The notes under the pieces: generated by a model | Database searches by the model: none | Told to the model about the DNA's origin: nothing | The model's input: the letters and a program-made list of their open reading frames with translations, nothing else | Shown: one piece after another, positions 44,627 through 52,386 of the stretch | Position numbering within the stretch: the first letter of the stretch is position 1 | How the letters are laid out: the number at the start of each line of letters is the position of its first letter | Program-made: the position numbers and the translations under genes | Assembly: GCA_016792685.1 (NCBI GenBank) | Contig: JAEULQ010000116.1 | Span: forward strand, 31,026-95,025 | Direction: 5' to 3' | Length of the DNA stretch: 64,000 bases | Source of the DNA: Tabrizicola sp. | Lineage (GTDB): Bacteria; Pseudomonadota; Alphaproteobacteria; Rhodobacterales; Rhodobacteraceae

Positions 44627-45489
44627 GCCGGAACCCCCATCCGCTTCCGCGCCGCGCGCTCGACAAAGCCCACTGCCACGATCAAGAGCCCCGCAAGGAT
44701 CGCCGCCGCAAAAAGGCTCGCCCACATGATCAGGGGCTCGCCGAACTGCGACCCGATCAGCATCCGTGCGCCCAGCCCCTCAATGGCCCCGGTCGGAAGT
44801 TCCCCAACGATTGTGCCCACCAACGAGGCCGCAATCGCCACTTTCAGCGAGGCGAAGAAATAGGGCATCGAGGCGGGCAGGCGCAGCTTCAAGAACGTCG
44901 CCCCCTCCCCCGCGCCATAGGTCCGCAGCAGGTCCAACTGCATCTGATCAGGGCTTCGCAAGCCCTTCACCATACTCACCAGCACTGGAAAGAAACTGAG
45001 GTAGGCCGCAATGATCGCCTTCGGCAGATCGCGCCCCTCGATCCCCACCTGGCTTGCCACCGTGATGATCATCGGTGCCAGCGCCACGATGGGCACGGTC
45101 TGGCTGATGATCGCCCAAGGCATCACAGACATGTCCATCACCCGGAACCGGACAATCGCCATCGCCAACAGAACACCGAATGCGATCCCAAGGCCAAAGC
45201 CCATCATCGTGCCCTTGAGCGTGACCAGCCCATGATAGACAAGGCTCCGCTTCGAGGTCACCGCCTGCCCGAACAGCCCCTTCCAAAGCTCCGCCCCCAC
45301 CTGATGCGGCGGCGGCAGAAGCGGCCGGTCCTGGTTCATCGTCTGCGCGACCATCTCGCCGAACGGAACCTCGGTTCCCGAGCGCTCTGCCTGATCATAG
45401 ACCCAGGTCGAATTCATCCAGACCGCCGCGAGGTACCATAGGACCACGAGGCCAGCGAGGACGGTAAGGACGGGAAGCGCGCGCTTCAT
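44623..45489 (-). CDS. ABC transporter permease (SsuC/TauC type), first subunit
   Basis: This 288-residue permease has an N-terminal helix and a long periplasmic segment (residues about 25-70), followed by five helices. Its EAA loop is DQMQLDLLRTYGAGEGATFLKLRLPASMPYFF, related to that of the second permease. The ATG at 45489 overlaps the stop of the SMR-like gene before it (ATGA, 45486-45489). A two-permease ABC system is like that of RutG-free pyrimidine or hydantoin uptake clusters; the substrate is inferred. Confidence 0.88.
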   Translation of the reverse strand: MKRALPVLTVLAGLVVLWYLAAVWMNSTWVYDQAERSGTEVPFGEMVAQTMNQDRPLLPPPHQVGAELWKGLFGQAVTSKRSLVYHGLVTLKGTMMGFGLGIAFGVLLAMAIVRFRVMDMSVMPWAIISQTVPIVALAPMIITVASQVGIEGRDLPKAIIAAYLSFFPVLVSMVKGLRSPDQMQLDLLRTYGAGEGATFLKLRLPASMPYFFASLKVAIAASLVGTIVGELPTGAIEGLGARMLIGSQFGEPLIMWASLFAAAILAGLLIVAVGFVERAARKRMGVPA

Positions 45490-45821
45490 CCCTTCGCCCC
45501 CTGCGGCCAGGCGATCATCGCGACCGCCACGCAGCCCAGGGCCATCCCGGCAAGCTGCAACCCGGTCGGGCGCTCGCCGAAGACAAAGATCGCCATCACC
45601 GAAATCGCCACCAGCTGGAAGATCGCCGAAAGCGCGACGGCAAGGCCAAGACCGTTCGCCTTCATCACCTGGACCATCAGAAAGTTGCCCAGACAGAATA
45701 GCGCCAACGCCCCGATCAGCACCGGGATCGCGCCCTTCGTCGCATAGACCTTGAGCACCGCATTGGCCGCCACAAAGACCGCCGTAGCCAGTCCGAGCCA
45801 GAGGAAAGTAACCCCACTCAT
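45486..45821 (-). CDS. Small multidrug resistance/EamA-like four-helix membrane protein
   Basis: The 111-residue protein has four transmembrane helices and the GlyG-rich pattern of the SMR/EmrE superfamily: TAVFVAANAVLKVYATKG, a loop, GLAVALSAIFQLVAISVMAIFVFGERPTGLQLAGMALGCVAVAMIAW. The active glutamate of EmrE (Glu14) has no clear counterpart in the first helix, so it is more like a half-EamA or DUF486-type transporter than a classical drug exporter. It is translationally coupled to the ABC permease after it. It may export a product of pyrimidine breakdown. Confidence 0.75.
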   Translation of the reverse strand: MSGVTFLWLGLATAVFVAANAVLKVYATKGAIPVLIGALALFCLGNFLMVQVMKANGLGLAVALSAIFQLVAISVMAIFVFGERPTGLQLAGMALGCVAVAMIAWPQGAKG

Positions 45822-45881
45822 GGACAGACTCCCGTCGGTACAGAAGCCAGACGCATGCCAGACAGATGCCAGACGCTTAAC

Positions 45882-46676
45882 CTAGTCTTCATGATGACCG
45901 GCCCGGAGCCCCTCCCGCACCCGATGCGCGATCTCGATGAACTCGCGGCTGTCGCGGATGTCGAGCGGGCGTTCTTTCGGCAAAGGGCTGTCGATGATGT
46001 CGGTGATCCGGCCCGGACGAGGCGACATGACCACGATCTTGGTCGAAAGATAGACCGCCTCCGGGATGGAATGTGTAACGAAACCAATGGTTTTCTCGGT
46101 CCGGGCCCAAAGCTTCAGCGTCTCTTCGTTCAGCCGGTCCCGCACGATCTCATCCAGCGCGCCGAAGGGTTCGTCCATGAGGAGGATATCAGCGTCAAAG
46201 GCCAAAGCCCGCGCGATCGAGGCCCGCTGCTGCATCCCGCCCGACAGCTGCCAGGGGAACTTCTTGCCAAAGCCCTTCAGCTCCACCAACTCCAGCACTT
46301 GGCTGACCCGCCGATCCTGCTCCGCCTTGTCGAAGCCCATGATTTCCAACGGTAATTTGATGTTCCCGGCAATCGTCCGCCAGGGATACAACCCCGCCGC
46401 CTGGAAGACATACCCATAGGCCCGCTTCCGCCGCGCCTCATCCGGTGACATCCCGTTAACCGTCAATGTCCCCCCGGTCGGATGCTCCAAGGCCGCGATG
46501 CAACGCAGGAAAGTCGTTTTCCCGCAGCCACTTGGCCCAATGAAACTGACAAAGTCTCCCCGGTTCACCGTCAGGTTGACGTCCTTCAACGCCTGAACCG
46601 GCCCGTCAGCCGTCTGGAAGACCAGGTTCAACCCCTTCGCCTCGATCACCGGCGCGCCCGCTTGCGTATCCTTCAC
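45882..46676 (-). CDS. ABC transporter ATP-binding protein (SsuB/TauB/ThiZ type)
   Basis: The 264-residue ATPase has Walker A GPSGCGKT, Q-loop VFQAAGLYPWRT, signature LSGGMQQR, Walker B ILLMDEPFGALD and H-loop VTHSIPEAV. It energises the two permeases after it. The start is taken at a GTG (46676), with AAGGGG eight bases upstream; a TTG at 46706 would add ten residues without a ribosome-binding site. It lies 166 bp after dihydropyrimidinase and 60 bp before the SMR-like gene, so the order ATPase-SMR-permease-permease-binding protein follows the catabolic genes. Confidence 0.9.
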   Translation of the reverse strand: MKDTQAGAPVIEAKGLNLVFQTADGPVQALKDVNLTVNRGDFVSFIGPSGCGKTTFLRCIAALEHPTGGTLTVNGMSPDEARRKRAYGYVFQAAGLYPWRTIAGNIKLPLEIMGFDKAEQDRRVSQVLELVELKGFGKKFPWQLSGGMQQRASIARALAFDADILLMDEPFGALDEIVRDRLNEETLKLWARTEKTIGFVTHSIPEAVYLSTKIVVMSPRPGRITDIIDSPLPKERPLDIRDSREFIEIAHRVREGLRAGHHED

Positions 46677-46750
46677 TCCCCGCGCCCCTTCATCTTTCTG
46701 TTGCAAGGCTCTGGCATTCTTGGACTTTCCCTCCAGAGATGAGGCCCGCC

Positions 46751-46894
46751 ATGCTGACGACCCTCGCCTTTTTCCCCAGCCCCGAAGATATGGACGACGA
46801 CTTCTTCGGCGTCCCGATCCTCGCCTGGTCCGACCCGGAGGTTATACCCCCGTTGCCGGAACCCCCGTCCGCGCCACCGGCCGAGGTGCGGTAA
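46751..46894 (+). CDS. Doubtful 47-residue ORF on the opposite strand
   Basis: A 47-codon frame starts at ATG 46751 with GAGG six bases upstream. The peptide is acidic in the middle (EDMDDDFFGVP) and Pro-rich at the end. It lies antisense to the pyrimidine operon in the ATPase-dihydropyrimidinase gap, and its last 53 bp overlap the 3' end of the dihydropyrimidinase gene. It could be a small expressed protein or chance. No family is recognised. Confidence 0.2.
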   Translation: MLTTLAFFPSPEDMDDDFFGVPILAWSDPEVIPPLPEPPSAPPAEVR

Positions 46895-48293
46895 GATCCT
46901 TCCACTGGCTCAGCGCCCGGTTGACGGCAGGCCGTGCCTCCCGGGCGACGAACTTGCCATGCCCTTCCTGCGTCCGCACCTCGCCATCGTGGATCGCGAC
47001 ATGCCCGCGAGTCAGTGTGAAACGCGGCAGGCCCTTCACCTTCTGGCCCTCAAAGACGTTGTAGTCGATCTTCGACTGCTGCTTCGCTGCACCGATGGTC
47101 TTGGTCTTCTCCGGATCCCAGACCACAAGGTCGGCATCCGCGCCCACCAGAACCGCACCCTTCTTCGGGTAGCAGTTCAGGATTTTCGCGATATTGGTTG
47201 ATGTTACGGCGACAAATTCATTCGGCGTAAGCCGCCCCGTCCCCACCCCATGGGTCCAGAGCATCGGCATCCGGTCCTCAAGTCCCCCGGTCCCGTTCGG
47301 GATTTTCGAGAAGTTGCCGACGCCGAACCGCTTTTGTTCCGTGGTGAAGCTGCAATGGTCGGTCGCGACCACCGACAGCGAACCCGACATCAGCCCGGCC
47401 CAAAGGCTGTCCTGATGTTGCTTGTTGCGGAAGGGCGGAGACATCACCCGCCGCGCCGCATGGTCCCAGTCGGGGTGGAAGTATTCGCTTTCGTCCAGCG
47501 TCAGGTGCTGGATCAACGGCTCGCCCCAGACCCGCTTGCCCTGCTGGCGGGCGCGCCGGATCGCCTCATGCGCGTCCTCGCAAGAGACGTGGACGACATA
47601 AAGCGGCACTCCCGCCATATCCGCAATCATGATCGCACGATTGGTGGCTTCGCCCTCCACCTGCGGCGGGCGGGAATAGGCGTGGCCCTCCGGCCCCGTG
47701 TTTCCTTCGGCCAGAAGCTTCGCCGTCAGTTCTGCCACCACATCGCCGTTCTCGGCATGAACCATCGCCAGACCGCCCAGGTCGCCCACCCGGCGGAAGC
47801 TGTTGAAGAGCTCATCGTCATTGACCATGAGCGCGCCCTTGTAGGCCATGAAGTGCTTGAAGCTGGTGATCCCGGCCTTCACCGAGTCCTCGATCCCGGT
47901 CCAGACCTTCTCGCCCCACCAGGTGACGGCCATGTGGTAGGAGTAATCGCAGGTCGCCCGGGTGGACTTGTTCGACCACATCTTGGCCGCGTCCATCAGG
48001 TCCTGACCCTGCCCCGGCAGGATGAAGTCGACGACCATCGTGGTCCCGCCCGAAAGCGCCGCCCGGGTGCCGCTTTCGAAATCGTCCGCCGAATAGGTGC
48101 CCATGAAGGGCATCTCCAGATGCGTATGCGGGTCGATCCCGCCGGGCATGACATAGCAGCCGGTCGCGTCAAGCTCGGTCCCGCCCCTGAGGCCCTGCCC
48201 GATGTCGGTGATCACCCCGTTCTCCACCCGCACATCCGCCTTGTAGGTGAGGTCGGCGGTGACGACGGTGCCGTTCTTGATGATGGTGGTCAT
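46842..48293 (-). CDS. hydA: Dihydropyrimidinase (D-hydantoinase)
   Basis: This 483-residue amidohydrolase opens dihydrouracil or dihydrothymine to N-carbamoyl-beta-amino acids (also hydantoins). The metal pair motif is HTHLEMP (His57, His59), the carboxylated lysine lies in SFKHFMAYKG (Lys152), and further metal ligands are in VVHVSCEDAH and ATDHCSFTTEQK. The ATG at 48293 has GAGGAG upstream. It is separated from the amidohydrolase gene by one small ORF; both act in sequence in the reductive pyrimidine pathway. Confidence 0.95.
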   Translation of the reverse strand: MTTIIKNGTVVTADLTYKADVRVENGVITDIGQGLRGGTELDATGCYVMPGGIDPHTHLEMPFMGTYSADDFESGTRAALSGGTTMVVDFILPGQGQDLMDAAKMWSNKSTRATCDYSYHMAVTWWGEKVWTGIEDSVKAGITSFKHFMAYKGALMVNDDELFNSFRRVGDLGGLAMVHAENGDVVAELTAKLLAEGNTGPEGHAYSRPPQVEGEATNRAIMIADMAGVPLYVVHVSCEDAHEAIRRARQQGKRVWGEPLIQHLTLDESEYFHPDWDHAARRVMSPPFRNKQHQDSLWAGLMSGSLSVVATDHCSFTTEQKRFGVGNFSKIPNGTGGLEDRMPMLWTHGVGTGRLTPNEFVAVTSTNIAKILNCYPKKGAVLVGADADLVVWDPEKTKTIGAAKQQSKIDYNVFEGQKVKGLPRFTLTRGHVAIHDGEVRTQEGHGKFVAREARPAVNRALSQWKDLTAPRPVARTGVPATGV

Positions 48294-48312
48294 ATGCGGC
48301 TCCTCTTCGATT

Positions 48313-48756
48313 CTAATTCACGATGCCCGGAATGTTCAGGATGATGCGGTCCTGACCGCAAACGAAGTTTGGACATTCTAGATGGTCGGAGATTTGACGG
48401 TACAGAGCACAAACGGCAGCGCTCTCCGGGTCTCCACGATCCAAAGCGCTGGACCTATCCACTCTCAGTAGCGCCGCGCCAAGCTCTTCGATCTGCAGAA
48501 GCATGCTAGGGACGGGATCAACGGACGCAACATAGAAGCTCTTAAAGAACTTTGTGTCTTTCTCAAACTTGGCGGAACGGCTCATTCCACTGCCCTTGGC
48601 GAAGAATGCAGAACCAGCGGCTGATAAAGCTTTGCAGTGGGGAGGCGTCCCAAGTTCAAATGCCAGGGTCGAGCTGGTAGCAGAAATGACGGCGCCAATT
48701 GCTAGGCCAAACACCGCAGCAGTCTTCTGAACGCACTGGCTTGCAGCGTTACTCAC
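48313..48756 (-). CDS. Low-GC ORF inserted in the pyrimidine operon, unknown function
   Basis: The 147-residue protein has a probable signal sequence or N-terminal helix (VFGLAIGAVISATSSTLAF), six cysteines including CKALS, VCALYRQISDHLECPNFVCGQ, and no recognised family. Its GTG start overlaps the amidohydrolase stop (GTGA at 48753-48756), so it is coupled to that gene. By hand count G+C is about 50-55%, clearly below its neighbours. It looks like a late insertion that kept the operon's translational overlap. It is probably periplasmic or membrane-anchored. Confidence 0.55.
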   Translation of the reverse strand: MSNAASQCVQKTAAVFGLAIGAVISATSSTLAFELGTPPHCKALSAAGSAFFAKGSGMSRSAKFEKDTKFFKSFYVASVDPVPSMLLQIEELGAALLRVDRSSALDRGDPESAAVCALYRQISDHLECPNFVCGQDRIILNIPGIVN

Positions 48757-50015
48757 CCCACCACCTCCGCCACCTCAAGGCAGGCGTGGAGGAGCACATC
48801 CGTCCCCGCCGCCGCCCATTCCGGGCTGATCTTCTCGGCCTCGTTGTGGGAAAGGCCATCCACGCAGGGGCACATCACCATCACTGTCGGCGCGACGCGG
48901 TTGATCCAGCAGGCGTCGTGGCCGGCGCCCGAGACGATGTCCATGTGGGAATAGCCCAGCTTTTCAGCGGATTGACGGACGATCTTCACAAGGCCGGGGT
49001 CGAAGGTGACGGGGTCGAAGTGGCCCACATCCTCGATGCTGCACCCCAGCCCCAGTTCCTTCGCCACCGCGTGTGCGGCGCGGATGACCTCGGCCTTCAT
49101 CGCGTCGAGCTTGGCCTGTTCGGGCGACCGGATGTCGACCGTGAATACAACTTTGCCCGGTATCACATTGCGACTGTTGGGAAAAACCTTCACCTGTCCA
49201 ACCGCGCCCACGGCATTCGGCTGATGGCTCATTGCGATCTGGTGGACGCGTTCGGTGATCCGCGCCATGCCAAGGCCCGCATTCACCCGCATGTGCATGG
49301 GGGTCGATCCGGTATGGGCGTCCTTCCCCGTCAGCGTGATCTCCAGCCACCAGAGACCCTGGCCATGGGTCACCACACCGATATCCTTGCCCTCGGCCTC
49401 AAGGATCGGGCCCTGTTCGATGTGCAGCTCCAGCATCGCGTGCATCTTGCGGGCGCCGACCTTCTCATCCCCGACCCAGCCGATGCGGGCCAGTTCCTCG
49501 CCAAAGACCTTGCCGTCCAGGTCCTTGCGCGATTTCGCGTATTCCTCGGTATGGATGCCTGCGAAGACGCCCGAGGCCAGCATGGCGGGGGCGAACCGCG
49601 CGCCCTCCTCGTTGGTCCAGTTCGTCACCACGATCGGGTGCCTGGTCTTCACGCCCATGTCGTTCAGCGTCCGCACTACCTCCAGTGCGCCAAGGACGCC
49701 GAGGACACCGTCATACTTCCCGCCCGTCGGCTGGGTATCGAGATGCGAGCCCATGTACACGGGAAGCGCAGATGGGTCCGTCCCCGCCCGGGTGGCAAAC
49801 ATGTTGCCCATCGTGTCGACGCCCATCGACATTCCCGCCGCTTCGCACCAGCGCTTGAACAGATGGCGGCCCTCGCCATCGGCATCGGTCAGGGTCTGCC
49901 GGTTGCAGCCACCCGCAATGCCGGGGCCGATCTTGGCCATGTCCTCAAGGCTGTCCCACAGACGCGCGGGATTGATCCGCAGGTTGTCCCCCGCCTTGGT
50001 TGAGTTGGCTGGCAT
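48753..50015 (-). CDS. Zn-dependent amidohydrolase, beta-ureidopropionase/N-carbamoyl-amino-acid hydrolase type
   Basis: The 420-residue M20-type enzyme (hydantoin-utilisation/HyuC, AmaB family) has GSHLDTQPTGGKYDGVLGVLGALEVV, TNEEGARFAPAMLASG, LELHIEQGPILE and a C-terminal SGAGHDACWINRVAPTVMV. It cleaves N-carbamoyl-beta-alanine or N-carbamoyl-aminoisobutyrate to the beta-amino acid, CO2 and ammonia. The ATG at 50015 has AGGGAG eight bases upstream. It is the first gene of the minus-strand unit that reads on to dihydropyrimidinase and the ABC transporter, and it is divergent from a TetR gene over two RutR-like palindromes. Confidence 0.9.
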   Translation of the reverse strand: MPANSTKAGDNLRINPARLWDSLEDMAKIGPGIAGGCNRQTLTDADGEGRHLFKRWCEAAGMSMGVDTMGNMFATRAGTDPSALPVYMGSHLDTQPTGGKYDGVLGVLGALEVVRTLNDMGVKTRHPIVVTNWTNEEGARFAPAMLASGVFAGIHTEEYAKSRKDLDGKVFGEELARIGWVGDEKVGARKMHAMLELHIEQGPILEAEGKDIGVVTHGQGLWWLEITLTGKDAHTGSTPMHMRVNAGLGMARITERVHQIAMSHQPNAVGAVGQVKVFPNSRNVIPGKVVFTVDIRSPEQAKLDAMKAEVIRAAHAVAKELGLGCSIEDVGHFDPVTFDPGLVKIVRQSAEKLGYSHMDIVSGAGHDACWINRVAPTVMVMCPCVDGLSHNEAEKISPEWAAAGTDVLLHACLEVAEVVG

Positions 50016-50070
50016 CGCTTGGCTCCCTGTTCGCTGCGGGGCCATCCTGCCCCTTGCCGCGACTCACTTC

Positions 50071-50086
50071 CTGACCGTATGGTCAA
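50071..50086. promoter_or_regulatory. RutR-type operator, site 1
   Basis: CTGACCGTATGGTCAA is a near-perfect match to the RutR half-site pattern TTGACCA-NN-TGGTCAA (two mismatches, at positions 1 and 7). It lies 56 bp before the amidohydrolase start and 54 bp before the TetR start, in the divergent promoter region. RutR in E. coli is released by uracil or thymine. Confidence 0.7.
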
Positions 50087-50104
50087 GGTCAAGCGCACCA
50101 CAAC

Positions 50105-50120
50105 CTGACCAATCGGTCAA
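50105..50120. promoter_or_regulatory. RutR-type operator, site 2
   Basis: CTGACCAATCGGTCAA is a second palindrome of the TTGACCA-NN-TGGTCAA type (two mismatches), centred 34 bp from the first. It is 19 bp before the TetR start, so it could block that gene by steric hindrance and, with site 1, control the amidohydrolase operon. Confidence 0.65.
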
Positions 50121-50139
50121 CATAAATGTGACGGGACGA

Positions 50140-50790
50140 ATGCCCTCCGACGCCCAGATTTCACGCCTCAAACCCGGTCGGCGCACAGATATCCGGCGCG
50201 AAAATGAACGGGCGATCCTGGAGGCGGCAGAGAAGGTCTTTGCCGAGGCCGGCTTCGGCGGCGCGACCATGCAGCTGATCGCCGATATGGCCGGGCTGCC
50301 CAAGGCAAACCTGCATTACTACTTCGCGACCAAGGAAGACCTTTACCGCCGCGTGGTGCAGCAGATTTTCGAGATCTGGCTCGATGCAGCCTCAAGCTTC
50401 GACGACGCCCCCGGCCCCATCGAGGGGATCGGGGCCTATATCGACGCCAAGATGGACATCAGCCGCACCCATCCGCATGGCTCCAAGGTCTGGGCCAGCG
50501 AAGTGATGCATGGGGCACCCGTGATCCAGGACTATCTGGAGACAACGCTGCGCGACTGGACCAACGGCCGGATCGCGGTGATCCAACGCTGGATCGACGA
50601 GGGCAAGATGAAGCCGATCAACCCCCGGCACCTTCTGTACCTATTGTGGGCCACGACCCAGCACTACGCCGACTTCGGGCACCAGATCCAGACACTGAAC
50701 GGCGGCAAGGCGCTGAGTGACCGGCAATGGGCCGAAGCCAAGGCGAGCGTCAAGGACATGGTCCTGCGCGGGATCGGGGCGATCAGCTAG
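50140..50790 (+). CDS. TetR-family regulator related to RutR, divergent from hydrolase operon
   Basis: The 216-residue protein has a TetR helix-turn-helix (residues about 20-65: IRRENERAILEAAEKVFAEAGFGGATMQLIADMAG, KANLHYYFATKEDLYRR) and a RutR-like effector domain (DWTNGRIAVIQRWIDEGKMKPINPRHLLYLLWATTQHYADF). Two RutR-type palindromes lie in its upstream region. It probably represses the hydrolase/transport operon and itself, with a pyrimidine as inducer. The ATG at 50140 is the only start that fits the helix-turn-helix; no ribosome-binding site is convincing. Confidence 0.88.
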   Translation: MPSDAQISRLKPGRRTDIRRENERAILEAAEKVFAEAGFGGATMQLIADMAGLPKANLHYYFATKEDLYRRVVQQIFEIWLDAASSFDDAPGPIEGIGAYIDAKMDISRTHPHGSKVWASEVMHGAPVIQDYLETTLRDWTNGRIAVIQRWIDEGKMKPINPRHLLYLLWATTQHYADFGHQIQTLNGGKALSDRQWAEAKASVKDMVLRGIGAIS

Positions 50791-50901
50791 CCTCCGCCAG
50801 AAAGCTCCATGACAGCGTGACAGACCGCGGCTAAAATGGCGCGGTCGGCTATTCGTTTCGGCGGAATCATTTCTCAACATGCTTTTTTCCGGAGGTCCCA
50901 C

Positions 50902-51423
50902 TTGACCATACTTTACATCTACAGTGACGGAGACACGGTTGCCGAACGTCCGGGACGTGACCGCTGGCCAAAATCGACGTTCGGCGAAGTTGTTCGCTGG
51001 GGCTGTCGGTCCGCCGCACAGTTCGTATCGGTACTCAACCACCAGCTGGCGACACAACAGCGATTCCAGCATGTTGAGATCCGCACGCACGGAGCGCCGG
51101 GGCTGATCGGTTTTGGTCGGGACGACATCGACATCGGGTTCTGGTTGCGGTCAGCGGCAAGAATACAGACGGGTCTCTGCGTGCCGGGTGGCGTCGTCCA
51201 TTTCTCGGGCTGCAATGTCGGAGAAGGCCAGGAGGGTTGGGGGTTCATGGAAGGGGCAGCCGCCTTCTGGCTGAAGGGCGCGGGCGGACGGGTCAGTGCC
51301 TGGAGGTCGGTCGGGTTCTCTGACGCTTTCTTTGGAACCGGACAGGTCTGGCACCCGACCGGCGGGCACCGGACCCTGTGGGTCGATGCGAATGGACGCT
51401 ACCTGCGGCGCGCGGACGGCTGA
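50902..51423 (+). CDS. Possible clan CD-like (caspase-fold-like) protein, unknown function
   Basis: The 173-residue protein starts at TTG 50902 with GGAGG six bases upstream. After TILYIYSDGDTVAERPG it contains VEIRTHGAPGLIGFG and later VVHFSGCNVGEGQEGWGFMEG, that is, a hydrophobic strand ending in His-Gly and a second hydrophobic strand ending in Gly-Cys. This is the pattern of the His-Cys dyad in clan CD peptidases and of DUF4347-like proteins, but no protease family is recognised and no target or repeat module is attached. There is no signal peptide. It stands alone between the regulator and the UPF0303 gene. Confidence 0.55.
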   Translation: MTILYIYSDGDTVAERPGRDRWPKSTFGEVVRWGCRSAAQFVSVLNHQLATQQRFQHVEIRTHGAPGLIGFGRDDIDIGFWLRSAARIQTGLCVPGGVVHFSGCNVGEGQEGWGFMEGAAAFWLKGAGGRVSAWRSVGFSDAFFGTGQVWHPTGGHRTLWVDANGRYLRRADG

Positions 51424-51498
51424 GGACGGCTGAGGACGGTTCCATTTCCCATGCTGCCCGGCTAGGGTGCCCGGCAGGCGCATGCGTGAAATCCGGGG

Positions 51499-51957
51499 GT
51501 GGAATTGGACATAGCCGAGCTTGAAGCCGAAGCCGCAGCGCTGGTGCTTGACGCCTTCGACGAAACCACGGCCTTGCGGCTTGGCCGTGTGCTTGTCGAT
51601 CTGGCGTTGGCCGGGAATTTGCCGGTGGTGATCGACATCCGGACCGCGAACCGTACACTGTTTCACGCCGCCCTGCCCGGTTCTGCCCCGCTGAACGACC
51701 TCTGGGCGCTGCGCAAGTCAAACACCGCGCTTCGGTTCCACGAGGCATCGCTGCTGGTCGGCGCCCGACACCGTGCCAAGGGCGAAAGCCTGGCCAAGCA
51801 CGGGCTCGACACTGCCGACTACGCCGATCACGGGGGAGCAGTGCCGATCTGGGTCAAGGGTGTGGGGGTCGTGGCAGCGGCAACCGTCTCGGGCCTACCG
51901 CAAGTCGAGGATCACAAGCTCGTCGTGCGAGGCCTCAAGGCGCTGATGGCGGCGTGA
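51499..51957 (+). CDS. UPF0303/GlcG-HbpS-like heme-binding domain protein
   Basis: The 152-residue protein matches UPF0303 (heme-degrading or GlcG-like fold): GRVLVDLALAGNLPVVIDIRTANRTLFHAALPGSAPLNDLWALRKSN and GGAVPIWVKGVGVVAAATVSGLPQVEDHKLVVRGLKAL. Binding of heme or another ligand is a family expectation, not seen here. The start at GTG 51499 is weak; TTG 51505 is an alternative. Five bases after its stop begins the double-hairpin element. Confidence 0.8.
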   Translation: MELDIAELEAEAAALVLDAFDETTALRLGRVLVDLALAGNLPVVIDIRTANRTLFHAALPGSAPLNDLWALRKSNTALRFHEASLLVGARHRAKGESLAKHGLDTADYADHGGAVPIWVKGVGVVAAATVSGLPQVEDHKLVVRGLKALMAA

Positions 51958-51961
51958 GGGC

Positions 51962-52010
51962 CAAATTTCTTGCGAAAGAAATTTGCCAAAATCCTTGCTT
52001 AAGGATTTTG
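51962..52010. repeat. AT-rich double-hairpin element, copy 1
   Basis: Two adjacent perfect hairpins: CAAATTTCTT / AAGAAATTTG (51962-51971 and 51976-51985, loop GCGA) and CAAAATCCTT / AAGGATTTTG (51987-51996 and 52001-52010, loop GCTT). They fill nearly all of the 57 bp between the convergent UPF0303 and cupin genes, so they may be a bidirectional terminator. The second stem is identical to that of copy 2 at 59242-59286. The element is far more AT-rich than the genome. Confidence 0.85.
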
Positions 52011-52014
52011 ACCC

Positions 52015-52320
52015 TCAGCCCCGGGCGGCAGGTTCCTTCAACTCCACTTCGACAAAGCTCATGCGGTCCGGCCCGTCATTGACCACGTTGTGCTCGACCC
52101 CCTCGCTGCGGCGATAGGCGGTCCCGGCGGGAACCAGGACGCGTCGCTCGCCACCCCCCGGCTCTTCCAGAAGCATGTGGCAATCGGTCACCGCGGTGAT
52201 GACATAGTCATGACCGTGCCGATGCCAGCCGGTCTCGGCGCCCGGGGCAAAGTCGAACCGGGTGACAAGCACCCGCGCATCGTCGATCAGGACCGTCGCA
52301 TCGCATCTGTGTCGTTTCAA
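52015..52320 (-). CDS. Cupin domain protein
   Basis: The 101-residue protein is a single cupin: GAETGWHRHGHDYVITAVTD holds the first motif with two histidines, and AGTAYRRSEGVEHNVVNDGPD the second motif with a further histidine. This would bind a metal. The start is TTG at 52320 (MKRHRCDATVLIDD) with AAGGTG upstream. It is convergent with UPF0303 across the double-hairpin element. The substrate is unknown. Confidence 0.85.
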   Translation of the reverse strand: MKRHRCDATVLIDDARVLVTRFDFAPGAETGWHRHGHDYVITAVTDCHMLLEEPGGGERRVLVPAGTAYRRSEGVEHNVVNDGPDRMSFVEVELKEPAARG

Positions 52321-52386
52321 CGCAGCACCTTGATTGCCGGAAGGGCCGGTCTATCTGGCAGCCCTCACATCGAATGGAGATCACAG

